Assembly (NCBI RefSeq): GCF_036577625.1
Contig: NZ_JARBDC010000060.1
Span: 41,533-105,532, forward strand
DNA: 64,000 nucleotides
Source of the DNA: Paenibacillus_AB sp036577625
GTDB taxonomy: Bacteria; Bacillota; Bacilli; Paenibacillales; NBRC-103111
Direction: 5' to 3'
A program made the position numbers and the translations under genes. The notes below the pieces were generated by a model. The model did not search any database and had not been told where the DNA came from. It was given only the letters and a program-made list of their open reading frames with translations. Below, one piece after another: positions 49,440-58,831 of this stretch (position 1 is the first letter of the stretch; each line of letters starts with the position of its first letter).

Positions 49440-50522
49440 ATGGCGAAAATCGAATTAATCAATGTCGGAAAAAGATACAAAGACGAAACCGTAATCAGCG
49501 GCTTGAATCTGACCATCAAGGACGGATCGTTTACGGTGCTCGTAGGCCCGTCGGGCTGCGGCAAATCGACGACCTTGCGGATGATCGCGGGTCTGGAAAA
49601 GCAGAGCGAAGGGCAAATATGGATCGGCGACAAATGCGTGAACGAAACGCAGCCGGGGCTTCGGGACGTCGCCATGGTTTTTCAAAACTATGCTTTATAT
49701 CCGACGATGACCGTTCGCGAAAATATCGAATTCGGGCTAAAAAACAGAAAAGTTCCCAAACCGGAGCGCGAAACTGTAATACGCGAGATTTGCGAAATCG
49801 TCGGCTTGACGCCTTACCTGGACAAGAAGCCGCAGCATTTGTCCGGAGGGCAGCGCCAACGGGTGGCGCTCGCCCGGGCGATGGTCAAAAAGCCGAAGGT
49901 GTTTATTCTCGACGAACCGCTCTCGAATCTGGACGCGAAGCTGCGCAACCAGATGAGAACGGAGTTGATCCAGCTTCATAGAAGGCTCGGCACCACCTTT
50001 GTCTATGTGACCCATGATCAAGTCGAGGCCATGTCTATGGGAGACGAAATTGTCGTCATGAACAAAGGGGTGATTCAGCAAGCGGACTCCCCCATGAAGC
50101 TGTACAACGACCCGGACAATCTGTTTACCGCACAGTTTATCGGTACTCCGGCCATGAATATGTTGGATTACGGCGCCGTCAAAGGCTTGAAAGCAGAGAC
50201 AGCCGTGAAGATCGGATACGTCGGGTTTCGGGCCGAGCATGGGCTGATCGGCGCGAAGGATCGGACAATCGGACTGGCGATCGAGGGGGAAATCGTGACC
50301 CGGGAGAGCTTGGGCGCGGAACATATTTATCAGATCCGGTCGGCCGCGGGCATCTTTTTCGTGAAAACCTTCCTTGCGCCCATGGAAACGGAGGATCGTA
50401 TCCAAGTGACCGTTCCGTATGAACGGCTGTACTATTTTGACTTGGACGGCAACCGAATCCGCTTGGAAACCCCGCAGAAAGCATCATGGCCAAAAACTCT
50501 TGCAACAGTCGGCGGTGTATAA
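49440..50522 (+). CDS. ABC importer ATP-binding protein (UgpC/MsmX-like)
   Basis: A 360-residue ATPase: Walker A GPSGCGKST (residues 36-44), signature LSGGQRQR, Walker B VFILDEPLSNLDA and H-loop YVTHDQVEAMSMG, with a C-terminal TOBE-type regulatory domain. It energises the importer formed with the following two permeases. It lies 12 bases after the binding-protein gene with AAGGAGACGG. Many carbohydrate ABC operons of Bacillota lack their own ATPase, so an operon-encoded one fits the Ugp type. Confidence 0.92.
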   Translation: MAKIELINVGKRYKDETVISGLNLTIKDGSFTVLVGPSGCGKSTTLRMIAGLEKQSEGQIWIGDKCVNETQPGLRDVAMVFQNYALYPTMTVRENIEFGLKNRKVPKPERETVIREICEIVGLTPYLDKKPQHLSGGQRQRVALARAMVKKPKVFILDEPLSNLDAKLRNQMRTELIQLHRRLGTTFVYVTHDQVEAMSMGDEIVVMNKGVIQQADSPMKLYNDPDNLFTAQFIGTPAMNMLDYGAVKGLKAETAVKIGYVGFRAEHGLIGAKDRTIGLAIEGEIVTRESLGAEHIYQIRSAAGIFFVKTFLAPMETEDRIQVTVPYERLYYFDLDGNRIRLETPQKASWPKTLATVGGV

Positions 50523-50523
50523 G

Positions 50524-51396
50524 ATGACCTTTTGGGAAAAGCTGCGTCCGTATGCGATGGTTGCCCCGGCGATCGCCGTGTTTTCCTTGTTTTTTATTTA
50601 TCCGATCCTGTATATGATCTATCTGAGCATGTATGACTGGAATTTCATCAGCCCGACGAAGAACTTTGTCGGTTTGCAAAATTTTGCCGACCTGCTGCAG
50701 GAAAAAGAATTTATTCAAGTGATAACAAACTCCACCGTCTATACCGTTCTGACGGTTACGTTTATCATTGGGCTCTCTCTGCTGTTGGCTCTTTGGTTGA
50801 ATCGGGCCGGAGCGTTCCACAGTTTTGTCCAAGGGGCGATCTTCAGCCCGCATATCGTTTCCTGGGTATCCATTTCGATGATCTGGGCTTGGGTCATGGA
50901 TCCTCAGTACGGCTTGCTGAACTGGTTCATCGGGTTGTTCGGTTTCGGAAAAGTGGGTTGGCTTTCCTCCCAGAACACGTCCCTGCTTTCATTGGTCATT
51001 GTCGCCGTGTGGAAAGGGCTTGGCTATAATACTTTGGTGTTCATCGCCGGTCTGCAAAGCATTCCGAAGGATATCTATGAAGCGGCGGCCCTGGACCGAT
51101 CCAAGCCTTGGACCACCTTTCGCAAGCTGATCCTCCCGATGCTGTCGCCGACCATCTTTTTCCTGGTCATCATCAACATGATCGGTTCGTTTCAGGTGTT
51201 CGAGACGATCGCGATCATGACCCAGGGAGGACCGGTCAACTCAACCAATACGTTGGTGTATTACATTTACGAGTACGGTTTCCGATTTTTTAAGATCGGT
51301 TACGCTTCCGCGGCAGGCGTCATCTTGCTGTTCATTGTCGGAGCCTTAACGATCGTCTACTTTAAATTGCTGTCGAAACGCGTTCATTATCAATAG
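50524..51396 (+). CDS. ABC importer permease (UgpA-like)
   Basis: A 290-residue protein from ATG 50524 (MTFWEKLRPYAMVAPAIAVF), the first in-frame methionine matching the family start. Six hydrophobic segments; the EAA loop is EAAALDRSKPWTTFRKLILP. It begins one base after the ATPase stop, so it is translationally coupled. MalF/UgpA-type permeases pair with UgpE-like partners. Confidence 0.92.
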   Translation: MTFWEKLRPYAMVAPAIAVFSLFFIYPILYMIYLSMYDWNFISPTKNFVGLQNFADLLQEKEFIQVITNSTVYTVLTVTFIIGLSLLLALWLNRAGAFHSFVQGAIFSPHIVSWVSISMIWAWVMDPQYGLLNWFIGLFGFGKVGWLSSQNTSLLSLVIVAVWKGLGYNTLVFIAGLQSIPKDIYEAAALDRSKPWTTFRKLILPMLSPTIFFLVIINMIGSFQVFETIAIMTQGGPVNSTNTLVYYIYEYGFRFFKIGYASAAGVILLFIVGALTIVYFKLLSKRVHYQ

Positions 51397-51412
51397 GAAG
51401 CGGTGAACTCCA

Positions 51413-52309
51413 TTGAAAGCGGAACAGACGATTGATGCCGATCGTACATTCATGCCTGTCAAAAGCAAAGAGGAGATCGTTTCGAACATGGTGCAATACG
51501 CCATCCGGACCGTAAGCGCGATCGGCATGGCCTGTTTGGTTCTCGTTTTCGCAATGCCGTTCGCGTGGATGTTTTCTACTTCGTTAAAAACGCTGCCGGA
51601 GACGATGATTTTTCCGCCCGATTGGATTCCTGACCGTTTCGTCTGGAGCAATTACGCTCAAGCTTGGGGATCGGGACCTTTTCTGCAATATATCACGAAC
51701 AGCATGATTGTTTCGGTAGGCATTCTCGTCATGCAGATGCTTACGATTATTCCTGCGGCTTATGCTTTCGCCCGCTATAAGTTCAAGGGGGCGTGGTTTT
51801 TATTCGGAATGGTCATGATTACTTTAATGATCCCGTCTCAATTGATTTTCCTGCCGGTCTACTTGCAGTTAAGCGCCTGGAAGCTGCTGAATACGCATCT
51901 CGCCCTCATTCTTCCGTTTGCATCCAGCGCATTCGGCATTTTTCTCCTGAGGCAATCGTTTAAGCAGGTTCCGGAGGAATTGCTCGAAGCGGCGCGGTTG
52001 GATAGCGCGAAAGAGTGGCAGATCATATTGAAATTGATGGTGCCCATGGCCAAACCGGTACTGGCGACCTTCGCGTTGTTCAGCTTTATCGCCCACTGGA
52101 ACGATTACTTCTGGCCGCTGGTGATGACTACGGATGAAACGGCGAGAACGCTGCCTTTGGGGATTGCGAAGATCCGGGAGGAAGAAGGAGTGGCCAATTG
52201 GAACATTTTGATGGCCGGCAACATGATTCTGGTTACGCCGATTTTGATCGCATTTTTCTTTGCGCAGCGGCATATTATTCAAGCTTTTGTTTATACGGGC
52301 GTAAAATGA
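51413..52309 (+). CDS. ABC importer permease (UgpE-like)
   Basis: A 298-residue protein from TTG 51413. Six hydrophobic segments (about 40-60, 105-130, 140-160, ...), EAA loop EAARLDSAKEWQIILKLMVP, and the typical C-terminus RHIIQAFVYTGVK. It is the partner of the permease at 50524 and the last gene of the operon; the terminator GCAGCC/GGGCTGC (52336-52364) follows. Confidence 0.92.
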   Translation: MKAEQTIDADRTFMPVKSKEEIVSNMVQYAIRTVSAIGMACLVLVFAMPFAWMFSTSLKTLPETMIFPPDWIPDRFVWSNYAQAWGSGPFLQYITNSMIVSVGILVMQMLTIIPAAYAFARYKFKGAWFLFGMVMITLMIPSQLIFLPVYLQLSAWKLLNTHLALILPFASSAFGIFLLRQSFKQVPEELLEAARLDSAKEWQIILKLMVPMAKPVLATFALFSFIAHWNDYFWPLVMTTDETARTLPLGIAKIREEEGVANWNILMAGNMILVTPILIAFFFAQRHIIQAFVYTGVK

Positions 52310-52335
52310 TCCGAATGGGAATAAGCGGGATACGC

Positions 52336-52366
52336 GGCAGCCACGGTAGAGGGCTGCTTTTTTGTT
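52336..52366 (+). terminator. Terminator of the Ugp operon
   Basis: GCAGCC-ACGGTAGA-GGGCTGC followed by TTTTTTG. Confidence 0.8.
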
Positions 52367-52485
52367 TTCGGCGGGCGAAAGAGAAGGCGGCTTCAACCGT
52401 CGACCTGCGGCAATTCCGCAAAAAAAATCAAAATAAGTCGATCGCATTATATTATAGTTGTACTAGCTCCATGGAGGCTTTGAAA

Positions 52486-53373
52486 ATGAATTATACGGAA
52501 TCGGTAACCAAAGCGATCGCTTATATCGAAGAGCATCTGGCCGGCGACATCACACCGGAAGAAATAGCGGCACGGGTAGGATACTCCCCTTATCATTTTC
52601 ACCGGATTTTCCAATCGGTCACGCGAAGCTCCGTTTCGGAGTACATAAGGAAGCGGAGACTGACCCATGCGGCGTACGATTTGTTTTATTCCGACCTCCG
52701 CATCGTAGAGATCGCCGTCAAATATCGGTTCGAATCGCAGGAAGCGTTCACCCGCGCCTTTCAACACCTGTTCTCGATTACGCCTGGACAATTCCGCAAG
52801 CAAACGGATATGAAGGACACGCTGTTCCGGACGATGGAGAAAAAGGCATTGGACGAGGCCGGGTTGAAGCATTTGCACGAAAGAATGAGTCTCGAACCCG
52901 TTTACGTCGCTACGGGAACGCTTCAACTGGTCGGAATGGAAATACGGGGCGTCAATTCCCGCGATGTCGGCAGGCTGTGGAGCCGCTTCAGGCAGCGTGC
53001 GGCCGAAATTGCGACAAGGCGGGGCCCCGAATCCGTTTTTTATGCGTTAATCGAACTTACCGGTGTACGGTGGGAAGTTTCCTATACCGCATGTGTCGAG
53101 GTCGAAGAAGCGGGGCGACTTCCCGAAGGGATGGTCTATAAAGTTCTCCCTTCCGGAACGTACGCCGTATTTTCCCACAGAGGATCGCTGGAGAGATTGT
53201 CGGATACGTTCGATTATATTTACAACATATGGCTGCCGAAATCGGGGAAACTGCGCACGAACGATCCGGAATTTGCGCGATACGATGAAAGATATTTGGG
53301 GCCGACGAATGAAAATTCGGAAATTGATATTTACATTCCCATTAACCCGATATCGCAGCGGGAACGGAGCTGA
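52486..53373 (+). CDS. AraC-family regulator with GyrI-like ligand domain
   Basis: A 295-residue protein from ATG 52486, eight bases after GGAGG. N-terminal AraC double helix-turn-helix (residues about 5-105: ITPEEIAARVGYSPYHFHRI, FQSVTRSSVSEYIRKRRLTH) and a C-terminal GyrI/AraE effector-binding domain (about 130-290). The layout (SoxS/Rob-type DNA-binding plus GyrI) is that of multidrug-sensing activators. It is followed 19 bases later by the hydrolase at 53393, possibly an operon. Confidence 0.9.
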   Translation: MNYTESVTKAIAYIEEHLAGDITPEEIAARVGYSPYHFHRIFQSVTRSSVSEYIRKRRLTHAAYDLFYSDLRIVEIAVKYRFESQEAFTRAFQHLFSITPGQFRKQTDMKDTLFRTMEKKALDEAGLKHLHERMSLEPVYVATGTLQLVGMEIRGVNSRDVGRLWSRFRQRAAEIATRRGPESVFYALIELTGVRWEVSYTACVEVEEAGRLPEGMVYKVLPSGTYAVFSHRGSLERLSDTFDYIYNIWLPKSGKLRTNDPEFARYDERYLGPTNENSEIDIYIPINPISQRERS

Positions 53374-53392
53374 AGGAAAGGAACGATTTTGG

Positions 53393-54295
53393 ATGAAGCA
53401 TAACGCGGAAATCAAGCGGGGCTATGCCGGCTGCCGCGAAGTGAAAATAACCGACGCCGCTCTAGGAATCGCATTTCCGATGACGGTGATATATCCGGCA
53501 GGGACGCCCGAACATGCGGACCGTTTGGGCCCCTATGCATTGGAGCTGGCAAGAGATGCGGAACCTTCGGAAGGACCGTTTCCTCTGGTCATCGTCTCTC
53601 ACGGCACCGGCGGTTCGCCGCTTGTATATCGGACGCTGGCCCGGCACTTGGCGCGCAGCGGCTTTATCGTCGGCTTGCCCGAGCATCCGTACAATAACCG
53701 AAACGACAACAGCTGGGAAGGTACGGTCCGGAACCTCGCCCATAGACCCGAACACGCTCGAATGGCCGTCGACTGGTTTTTCGCAAACGAGCCGTTCGCC
53801 GGAACCGTAAAACCGAATGCCGTTTCTTTCATCGGGCATTCCATGGGAGGATATACTGCATTGGCGGCGGCGGGCGGCGTGCCGACTTCGTTTCCCCACG
53901 AATCCCCCGACGGTAAATCGCAGCTCATCGAGGTTGCGCCGGATCCCCGAATCCGGTCTCTGGTTTTGCTGGCGCCGGCGTCGGTCTGGTTTCGGGCCGA
54001 AGGCGCTTTGCGCGCGGTCAATATTCCCATTCTGATGCTGAATGCCGAGAAAGATCCTTATACGCCTCCCCTGCACGCGCAAATCATACTGGAAGGCGTA
54101 GCCGACCGGAACAAGATTCGATTTAGGACGGTCGAAAACGCCGGACACTTTTCCTTTCTGAGCCCGTTTCCGGAATCGATGAAAGCCCCGTCGTTTCTCC
54201 CTTCCCAAGACCCTCCCGGCTTCGATCGCGACCGTTTTCACCAAACGCTTCAGGAGGAAATATTGGATTTTCTGATCGCTGCAAACGAGCCGTGA
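53393..54295 (+). CDS. Alpha/beta-hydrolase (dienelactone-hydrolase/PAF-AH-like)
   Basis: A 300-residue enzyme from ATG 53393 (MKHNAEIKRGYAGCREVKIT), with AAGGAAAGG upstream. The nucleophile elbow G-H-S-M-G-G is near residue 146, with the oxyanion H-G-T-G-G motif earlier and a histidine in ENAGHFSF near the end. The fold resembles cytoplasmic platelet-activating-factor acetylhydrolase-like esterases. The longer in-frame start at 53063 would overlap the AraC gene and is rejected. The substrate is unknown. Confidence 0.88.
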   Translation: MKHNAEIKRGYAGCREVKITDAALGIAFPMTVIYPAGTPEHADRLGPYALELARDAEPSEGPFPLVIVSHGTGGSPLVYRTLARHLARSGFIVGLPEHPYNNRNDNSWEGTVRNLAHRPEHARMAVDWFFANEPFAGTVKPNAVSFIGHSMGGYTALAAAGGVPTSFPHESPDGKSQLIEVAPDPRIRSLVLLAPASVWFRAEGALRAVNIPILMLNAEKDPYTPPLHAQIILEGVADRNKIRFRTVENAGHFSFLSPFPESMKAPSFLPSQDPPGFDRDRFHQTLQEEILDFLIAANEP

Positions 54296-54595
54296 AGTGT
54301 CGCAAAAGGAGACCGGGCGCCGCGGCGGACCGATAGGGTGACGATGAGGCGGCGAATCAAAGCCGTCAGCGCTGCCCGAAGATGGAAGCGAAGGGATATT
54401 TCGAACGATACAAAAGCGTCGATCCTTGCCGATCGGCGTTTTTTCTTTTTTCAAAAAAAAACGCATAGCCAAAAGCGTTTATGCCCTAATGTACCGGTGG
54501 TTGCGCAGCCGTTTCGCAAACTAAATCTATGTTCTCCGTCTGGTTTACTGTATGATAAAAAAAATGCGGAAATTCGAGAAGAAGGTGAGACAGCA

Positions 54596-56152
54596 ATGGA
54601 TGACAAGAGGGAACAAATGGAGCGAGTACTCGAGCTGGAGCGACTGTCTACCATCGGACAAATATCCGCCGGCATCGCTCACGAGATTCGCAACCCGCTC
54701 ACGGCGGTCAAAGGGTTTTTGCAGCTCATGCAAAAGGAGCACGATAGCCGTTATTGGGAAATCGTCAATTCCGAACTGGAGCAAGCCATTTCCACGGTGC
54801 AAAATTTGCTGGCCGTTTCCAAGCCGGAGACGAACGACGAGAATTGGACCGTCGTCAATTTGTGCGAAATTCTTGAAAATACGCTATCGCTGTTCGATCA
54901 TGAAATGTACCGGGTTCGGGTGGAGAAGCGGTTTTACAATACGAATACGAAAATTTTCGGAAAACGAACCCAGCTGAAGCGGGCGATCTTTAACTTATTG
55001 AAAAACGCCTTCGAAGCCATAGAAGGCGAAGGAACGATCACGGTCGAACATTACCGGACGGACAATGTCCTTTGTTTCTCGATCCGCGACACGGGCAAAG
55101 GCATTCCGAGCGACAAGCTGTCGATGCTGGGAACCCCGTTTTTCACCACGAAAGCGGATTCGGGCACCGGGCTCGGGTTATCGCAAGTATATGCCACCTT
55201 CCACGAACATAAAGCGACGATCCACGTCGACAGCACGGAAAACATAGGCACCAAGTTTACGATCCGGATTCCGATAATGGATCGTCTGGAGGGGCATACG
55301 CAGATGAAGCTGGTCATCGATGAATCTATGGATGTAAGGCAGTTTTTTGAGGCCAATCGTCAGCTGTTCAACCGTCAATTGGAAGTCGAAGCGCAAAACA
55401 GCTTCGAGATCGTCAGCTCGCTTAAATTCGTCACGACGCAGGATTTGCTGGACCATGCGAATCAGATTTTGTCGCTCGTCCATGACGGAATGACGCAGGA
55501 AATTATCCAGCTGGCCCAGGAACGGGGGATCGCTTGGGCGAGGTCCGACGTGCCGATCATGACGAAGATGGAATGGTTTTACGCCTTGCGCAAGGTCATA
55601 TGGTCGTTTCTCCGCCAATACCATTTGCACGTCGGCATTTCGCCGGAGGAAGTATTCAATTTATCCGAGCGGATCAACGACGCCTTGGACAATTTCATTA
55701 TTCAGTTTAACGTCGTCTTTACGAAATACAGGGAGGACGTCATCAAATCGAAGCAGGCGATCATCGACGAGCTGACCGTTCCGATCATCCCGATCTTCAA
55801 CCAGATCGCCGTGCTGCCCTTGATCGGCACGCTGGACGAGCTGCGGATGAATACGGTCGAAGAGAAGCTGTTGGAGGAAATCGAAAAGCGAAACATTCAA
55901 AAAGTATTTATCGACATGTCCGGAGCCGCCTTGACGAACGCCGACGTGTTTCTGAAAGTCGTCCGCATCATCGAGGGCATCAATCTTCTCGGCTGTCAGG
56001 CCATCGTCACCGGAATCAGCGCGAAGCTGGCGAAAATCATCCTCGATTTAAGCGATTCGATCAAGGACAAGCTGATCGTGGAAAGCACGCTGCAGCAGGC
56101 ACTGCTTAAAGCATCCTACCCGGGGGGACGGATTGCGTCGACCGAATCGTAA
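54596..56152 (+). CDS. Histidine kinase fused to an RsbR-like STAS domain
   Basis: A 518-residue protein from ATG 54596 (MDDKREQMERVLELERLSTI), with GAAGGTGA upstream. A HisKA domain with phospho-acceptor His29 in AGIAHEIRNPLTAVKG and an HATPase_c domain (NLLKNAFEAI, DTGKGIP, GTGLGLS) are followed by a globin-like/linker region (about 245-390) and a C-terminal STAS domain (PIIPIFNQIAVLPLIGTLDE ... IDMSGAALTNADV). No membrane segments: a soluble sensor. Kinase plus STAS in one protein is unusual; RsbR-type STAS domains act in stressosomes. No response regulator gene is adjacent. Confidence 0.85.
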   Translation: MDDKREQMERVLELERLSTIGQISAGIAHEIRNPLTAVKGFLQLMQKEHDSRYWEIVNSELEQAISTVQNLLAVSKPETNDENWTVVNLCEILENTLSLFDHEMYRVRVEKRFYNTNTKIFGKRTQLKRAIFNLLKNAFEAIEGEGTITVEHYRTDNVLCFSIRDTGKGIPSDKLSMLGTPFFTTKADSGTGLGLSQVYATFHEHKATIHVDSTENIGTKFTIRIPIMDRLEGHTQMKLVIDESMDVRQFFEANRQLFNRQLEVEAQNSFEIVSSLKFVTTQDLLDHANQILSLVHDGMTQEIIQLAQERGIAWARSDVPIMTKMEWFYALRKVIWSFLRQYHLHVGISPEEVFNLSERINDALDNFIIQFNVVFTKYREDVIKSKQAIIDELTVPIIPIFNQIAVLPLIGTLDELRMNTVEEKLLEEIEKRNIQKVFIDMSGAALTNADVFLKVVRIIEGINLLGCQAIVTGISAKLAKIILDLSDSIKDKLIVESTLQQALLKASYPGGRIASTES

Positions 56153-56249
56153 CGGGAGCGGCGGCGATCGAAAAACTCCTTTAGCTTGCGCGGTCCGTCC
56201 ACTATAATGGGATCAAGAACTTGTCGTTACTCGCGGGGAGCGTGCAGCC

Positions 56250-58283
56250 ATGATTTTGTTGCAGGAATCGTATAACGGATGGGTCGTCATGCTCTCCTTC
56301 GTCATTGCCGTATTCGCCTCGTACTCGGCTTTGAATTTGGCGGCGAAAATATACGGATCCCAGGGCAAAACGCAAATGTGGTGGCTGGCCGCCGGTTCGT
56401 GCGTGATGGGGTGCGGAGTGTGGTCGATGCATTTCGTGGGAATGCTCGCCTTCCATCTGAACGTTCCGGTCAGCTACGATATTCCGATCACCTTGCTTTC
56501 CATGCTCGCGAGCATCGTCGCCTCCTGCATTGCATTTCAAATGCTGCTGGCGAAGCGGGTCGATCGGCGGAAGTTCGCGCTGAGCGGTTTATTCATGGGG
56601 AGCGGGATCGTCGCCATGCATTACACCGGCATGGCCGCCATGCGTCTTCCCGCCGAGCTCCGCTACGATTGGACCTATTGGGGGCTGTCGGCCTTGATTG
56701 CGCTCGTCACCTCTTATGTGGCGCTGTTTCTGTTCATCCGTTTCCGCAATCAGCCTTCCGTCAGCTGGTGGAAATGGGCTTCGGCGCTAGTGATGGGAGT
56801 CGCCATTTGCGGGATGCATTACACCGGCATGAAGGCGGCTCAGTTTTGGTGCGGGGACTTGAGCCTGCTCGATGCGTCCGAAAGCGGCCGCATCAATTTC
56901 ACCCTGCTGGTCGCCGTCGCCTTGACCACGTTTTTCATTCTGCTCGTATCGTGGGGGGCGATGTTTTTGGACCGTCACGTACTGGAGAAAATGGCGTTCA
57001 GCGATCCGCTGACCGGACTTCCGAACCGCCACGACTTGAACCGTTATTTGGGCGAGCGCTTGGACGATTCCAAGCCGATCGCCATGCTGTTTATCGATCT
57101 GGATCGATTCAAAACGATTAACGATACGCTCGGCCACGATATCGGCGATATGCTCGTTCAAGAGGTCGGATACCGGCTTCGGCTTCTGCTGCGCGAAGGG
57201 AGCAAGGCGTTCCGCCTCGGCGGCGACGAATTTCTGATCGTAGCCGAACAAAGCGATCAGGCCGAAGCCGAACGATTGGCGGCCGAAATCCTGAGCGCGG
57301 TCACCAAGCCGTTTCACCTGAAAGAAAACGAGCTGTACATCACCGCCAGCATCGGCATCAGTTTGTCCCCCCGGCACGGCACCGATCGCGCTTCGCTGCT
57401 CAAAGCATCCGATACGGCCATGTACAATGCGAAAAATACCGGCAAAAACAAATACTGCGTATTCGACGACGAATTGGACAGGAAGCTGTTGCGGCGGCTG
57501 GAGCTGGAAAAGGACATGAGGGGCGCGTCGGCGCGTCAGGAGTTTTATATCGTCTATCAGCCCAAATGGGATACGGAGTCGGAGCGGCCGGTAGGAGTGG
57601 AAGCGTTGATGCGGTGGCCTCACCCCCGATTCGGCGTCGTTTCGCCGGACGAATTCATCCCGATCGCCGAGGAGACCGGATTGATCATTCCGATGACCCG
57701 ATGGGCGCTGACGGAAGCGTGCCGGCAAAATAAGTCGTGGCTGGACAAAGGCATGCCGCCGCTAACGGTGTCCGTCAATGTGTCCGTCCGGCTGTTCGAA
57801 AGCCAGACGCTGCTCGACATGATTCGAACCGCCCTGGAGCATACCGGGCTGCCCGCCCGCTATTTGGAATTGGAAATAACGGAATCGACGATTTTATACG
57901 ATGTACGGGACATGATCAAGCAATTGTCCGAGCTGCGCGCGATGGGCGTGCGCATTTCGATGGACGATTTCGGATCGGGGTATTCGTCTCTCGGCTCGCT
58001 GGACCAGATTCCGATCGATACGCTCAAAATCGACCGGCTGTTCATCCGCGAGAGCGACTCGCCGTCCAAACGGGCGATCGTCGGCGCCATTATCGACATG
58101 GCGATCAAGCTTCGGCTGGAGCTGGTCGCGGAAGGCGTGGAAACGCAGGAGCAGATCGACTTCCTGCGTTCGTCCGGCTGCAGCATCATGCAGGGGTATT
58201 ATTACGGCAGACCGATGAACGTCGATCAGATCGACGAGTGGCTGCTGCAGTACGCGGACGGCCAGGAAAAACGGAGCGGCTAG
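56250..58283 (+). CDS. MHYT-GGDEF-EAL membrane protein (c-di-GMP turnover)
   Basis: A 677-residue protein. N-terminal MHYT sensor domain with seven membrane segments and the repeated MHFVGM (60), MHYTGM (123) and MHYTGM (189) motifs, thought to bind copper or small gases. Then a GGDEF domain (GGDEF at 324-328) and an EAL domain (EAL at 451-453, with the downstream DDFGSGYSSL and GVETQEQ motifs). Both catalytic motifs look intact, so it could make or degrade cyclic di-GMP. GGGGAGCGTG precedes ATG 56250. Confidence 0.95.
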   Translation: MILLQESYNGWVVMLSFVIAVFASYSALNLAAKIYGSQGKTQMWWLAAGSCVMGCGVWSMHFVGMLAFHLNVPVSYDIPITLLSMLASIVASCIAFQMLLAKRVDRRKFALSGLFMGSGIVAMHYTGMAAMRLPAELRYDWTYWGLSALIALVTSYVALFLFIRFRNQPSVSWWKWASALVMGVAICGMHYTGMKAAQFWCGDLSLLDASESGRINFTLLVAVALTTFFILLVSWGAMFLDRHVLEKMAFSDPLTGLPNRHDLNRYLGERLDDSKPIAMLFIDLDRFKTINDTLGHDIGDMLVQEVGYRLRLLLREGSKAFRLGGDEFLIVAEQSDQAEAERLAAEILSAVTKPFHLKENELYITASIGISLSPRHGTDRASLLKASDTAMYNAKNTGKNKYCVFDDELDRKLLRRLELEKDMRGASARQEFYIVYQPKWDTESERPVGVEALMRWPHPRFGVVSPDEFIPIAEETGLIIPMTRWALTEACRQNKSWLDKGMPPLTVSVNVSVRLFESQTLLDMIRTALEHTGLPARYLELEITESTILYDVRDMIKQLSELRAMGVRISMDDFGSGYSSLGSLDQIPIDTLKIDRLFIRESDSPSKRAIVGAIIDMAIKLRLELVAEGVETQEQIDFLRSSGCSIMQGYYYGRPMNVDQIDEWLLQYADGQEKRSG

Positions 58284-58378
58284 ACACGGCCGGCCGGTTC
58301 CGTTTCGGCTTTGTCCGGCGGAAACGACGGAAGCGCGCGACGAACGGCTCGCACGCTTCTTTTTTTGCGGCCAGGCTT

Positions 58379-58723
58379 TCACGTGATGAGCAGGATGACG
58401 GATAGAACGAGCATAAGGACGGCGTTCACGGCCATTGCCGGTTTATGCTTGGCTCGAAAAAGATGGGCATGAATCGCTCCGACCATTAAAACGGCAAATA
58501 AGACCGCTGCGTACGTCGCGTTTGACGGCATCCAAAACGCCGATATCAGGATCGCGACCCCGACCGCCTCCAATGCGGCGATGCCGTACATACCCCACAC
58601 GGGATATCGGTATTCGGTCCAGTGACGAACCATGGAGCGGGTGCGCAGAAACTTGAACGAGGCGGACAGACTGAACATGACGATCAATACGGCATAAATG
58701 ACTGGAATCCAAAGCGGTTGCAT
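58379..58723 (-). CDS. DoxX-like small membrane protein
   Basis: A 114-residue protein from ATG 58723 (MQPLWIPVIYAVLIVMFSLS), with AGGAGCG upstream. Four hydrophobic segments and the Y-P-V-W-G-M-Y-G-I-A-A-L-E-A-V-G helix of DoxX-like proteins. Divergent from the Crp/Fnr gene at 58832, which may control it. Function of the family is poorly defined (redox or quinone-linked). Confidence 0.85.
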   Translation of the reverse strand: MQPLWIPVIYAVLIVMFSLSASFKFLRTRSMVRHWTEYRYPVWGMYGIAALEAVGVAILISAFWMPSNATYAAVLFAVLMVGAIHAHLFRAKHKPAMAVNAVLMLVLSVILLIT

Positions 58724-58831
58724 GACGTTCGCTCCTTTATGATCATTCGCAGCGGGCTGCTTGCAATCCCCAGTATACTCGGGCCGGGCGCCGGAATATG
58801 TAGTCCGGAATACAGAAGGAGGGGGGACGAT

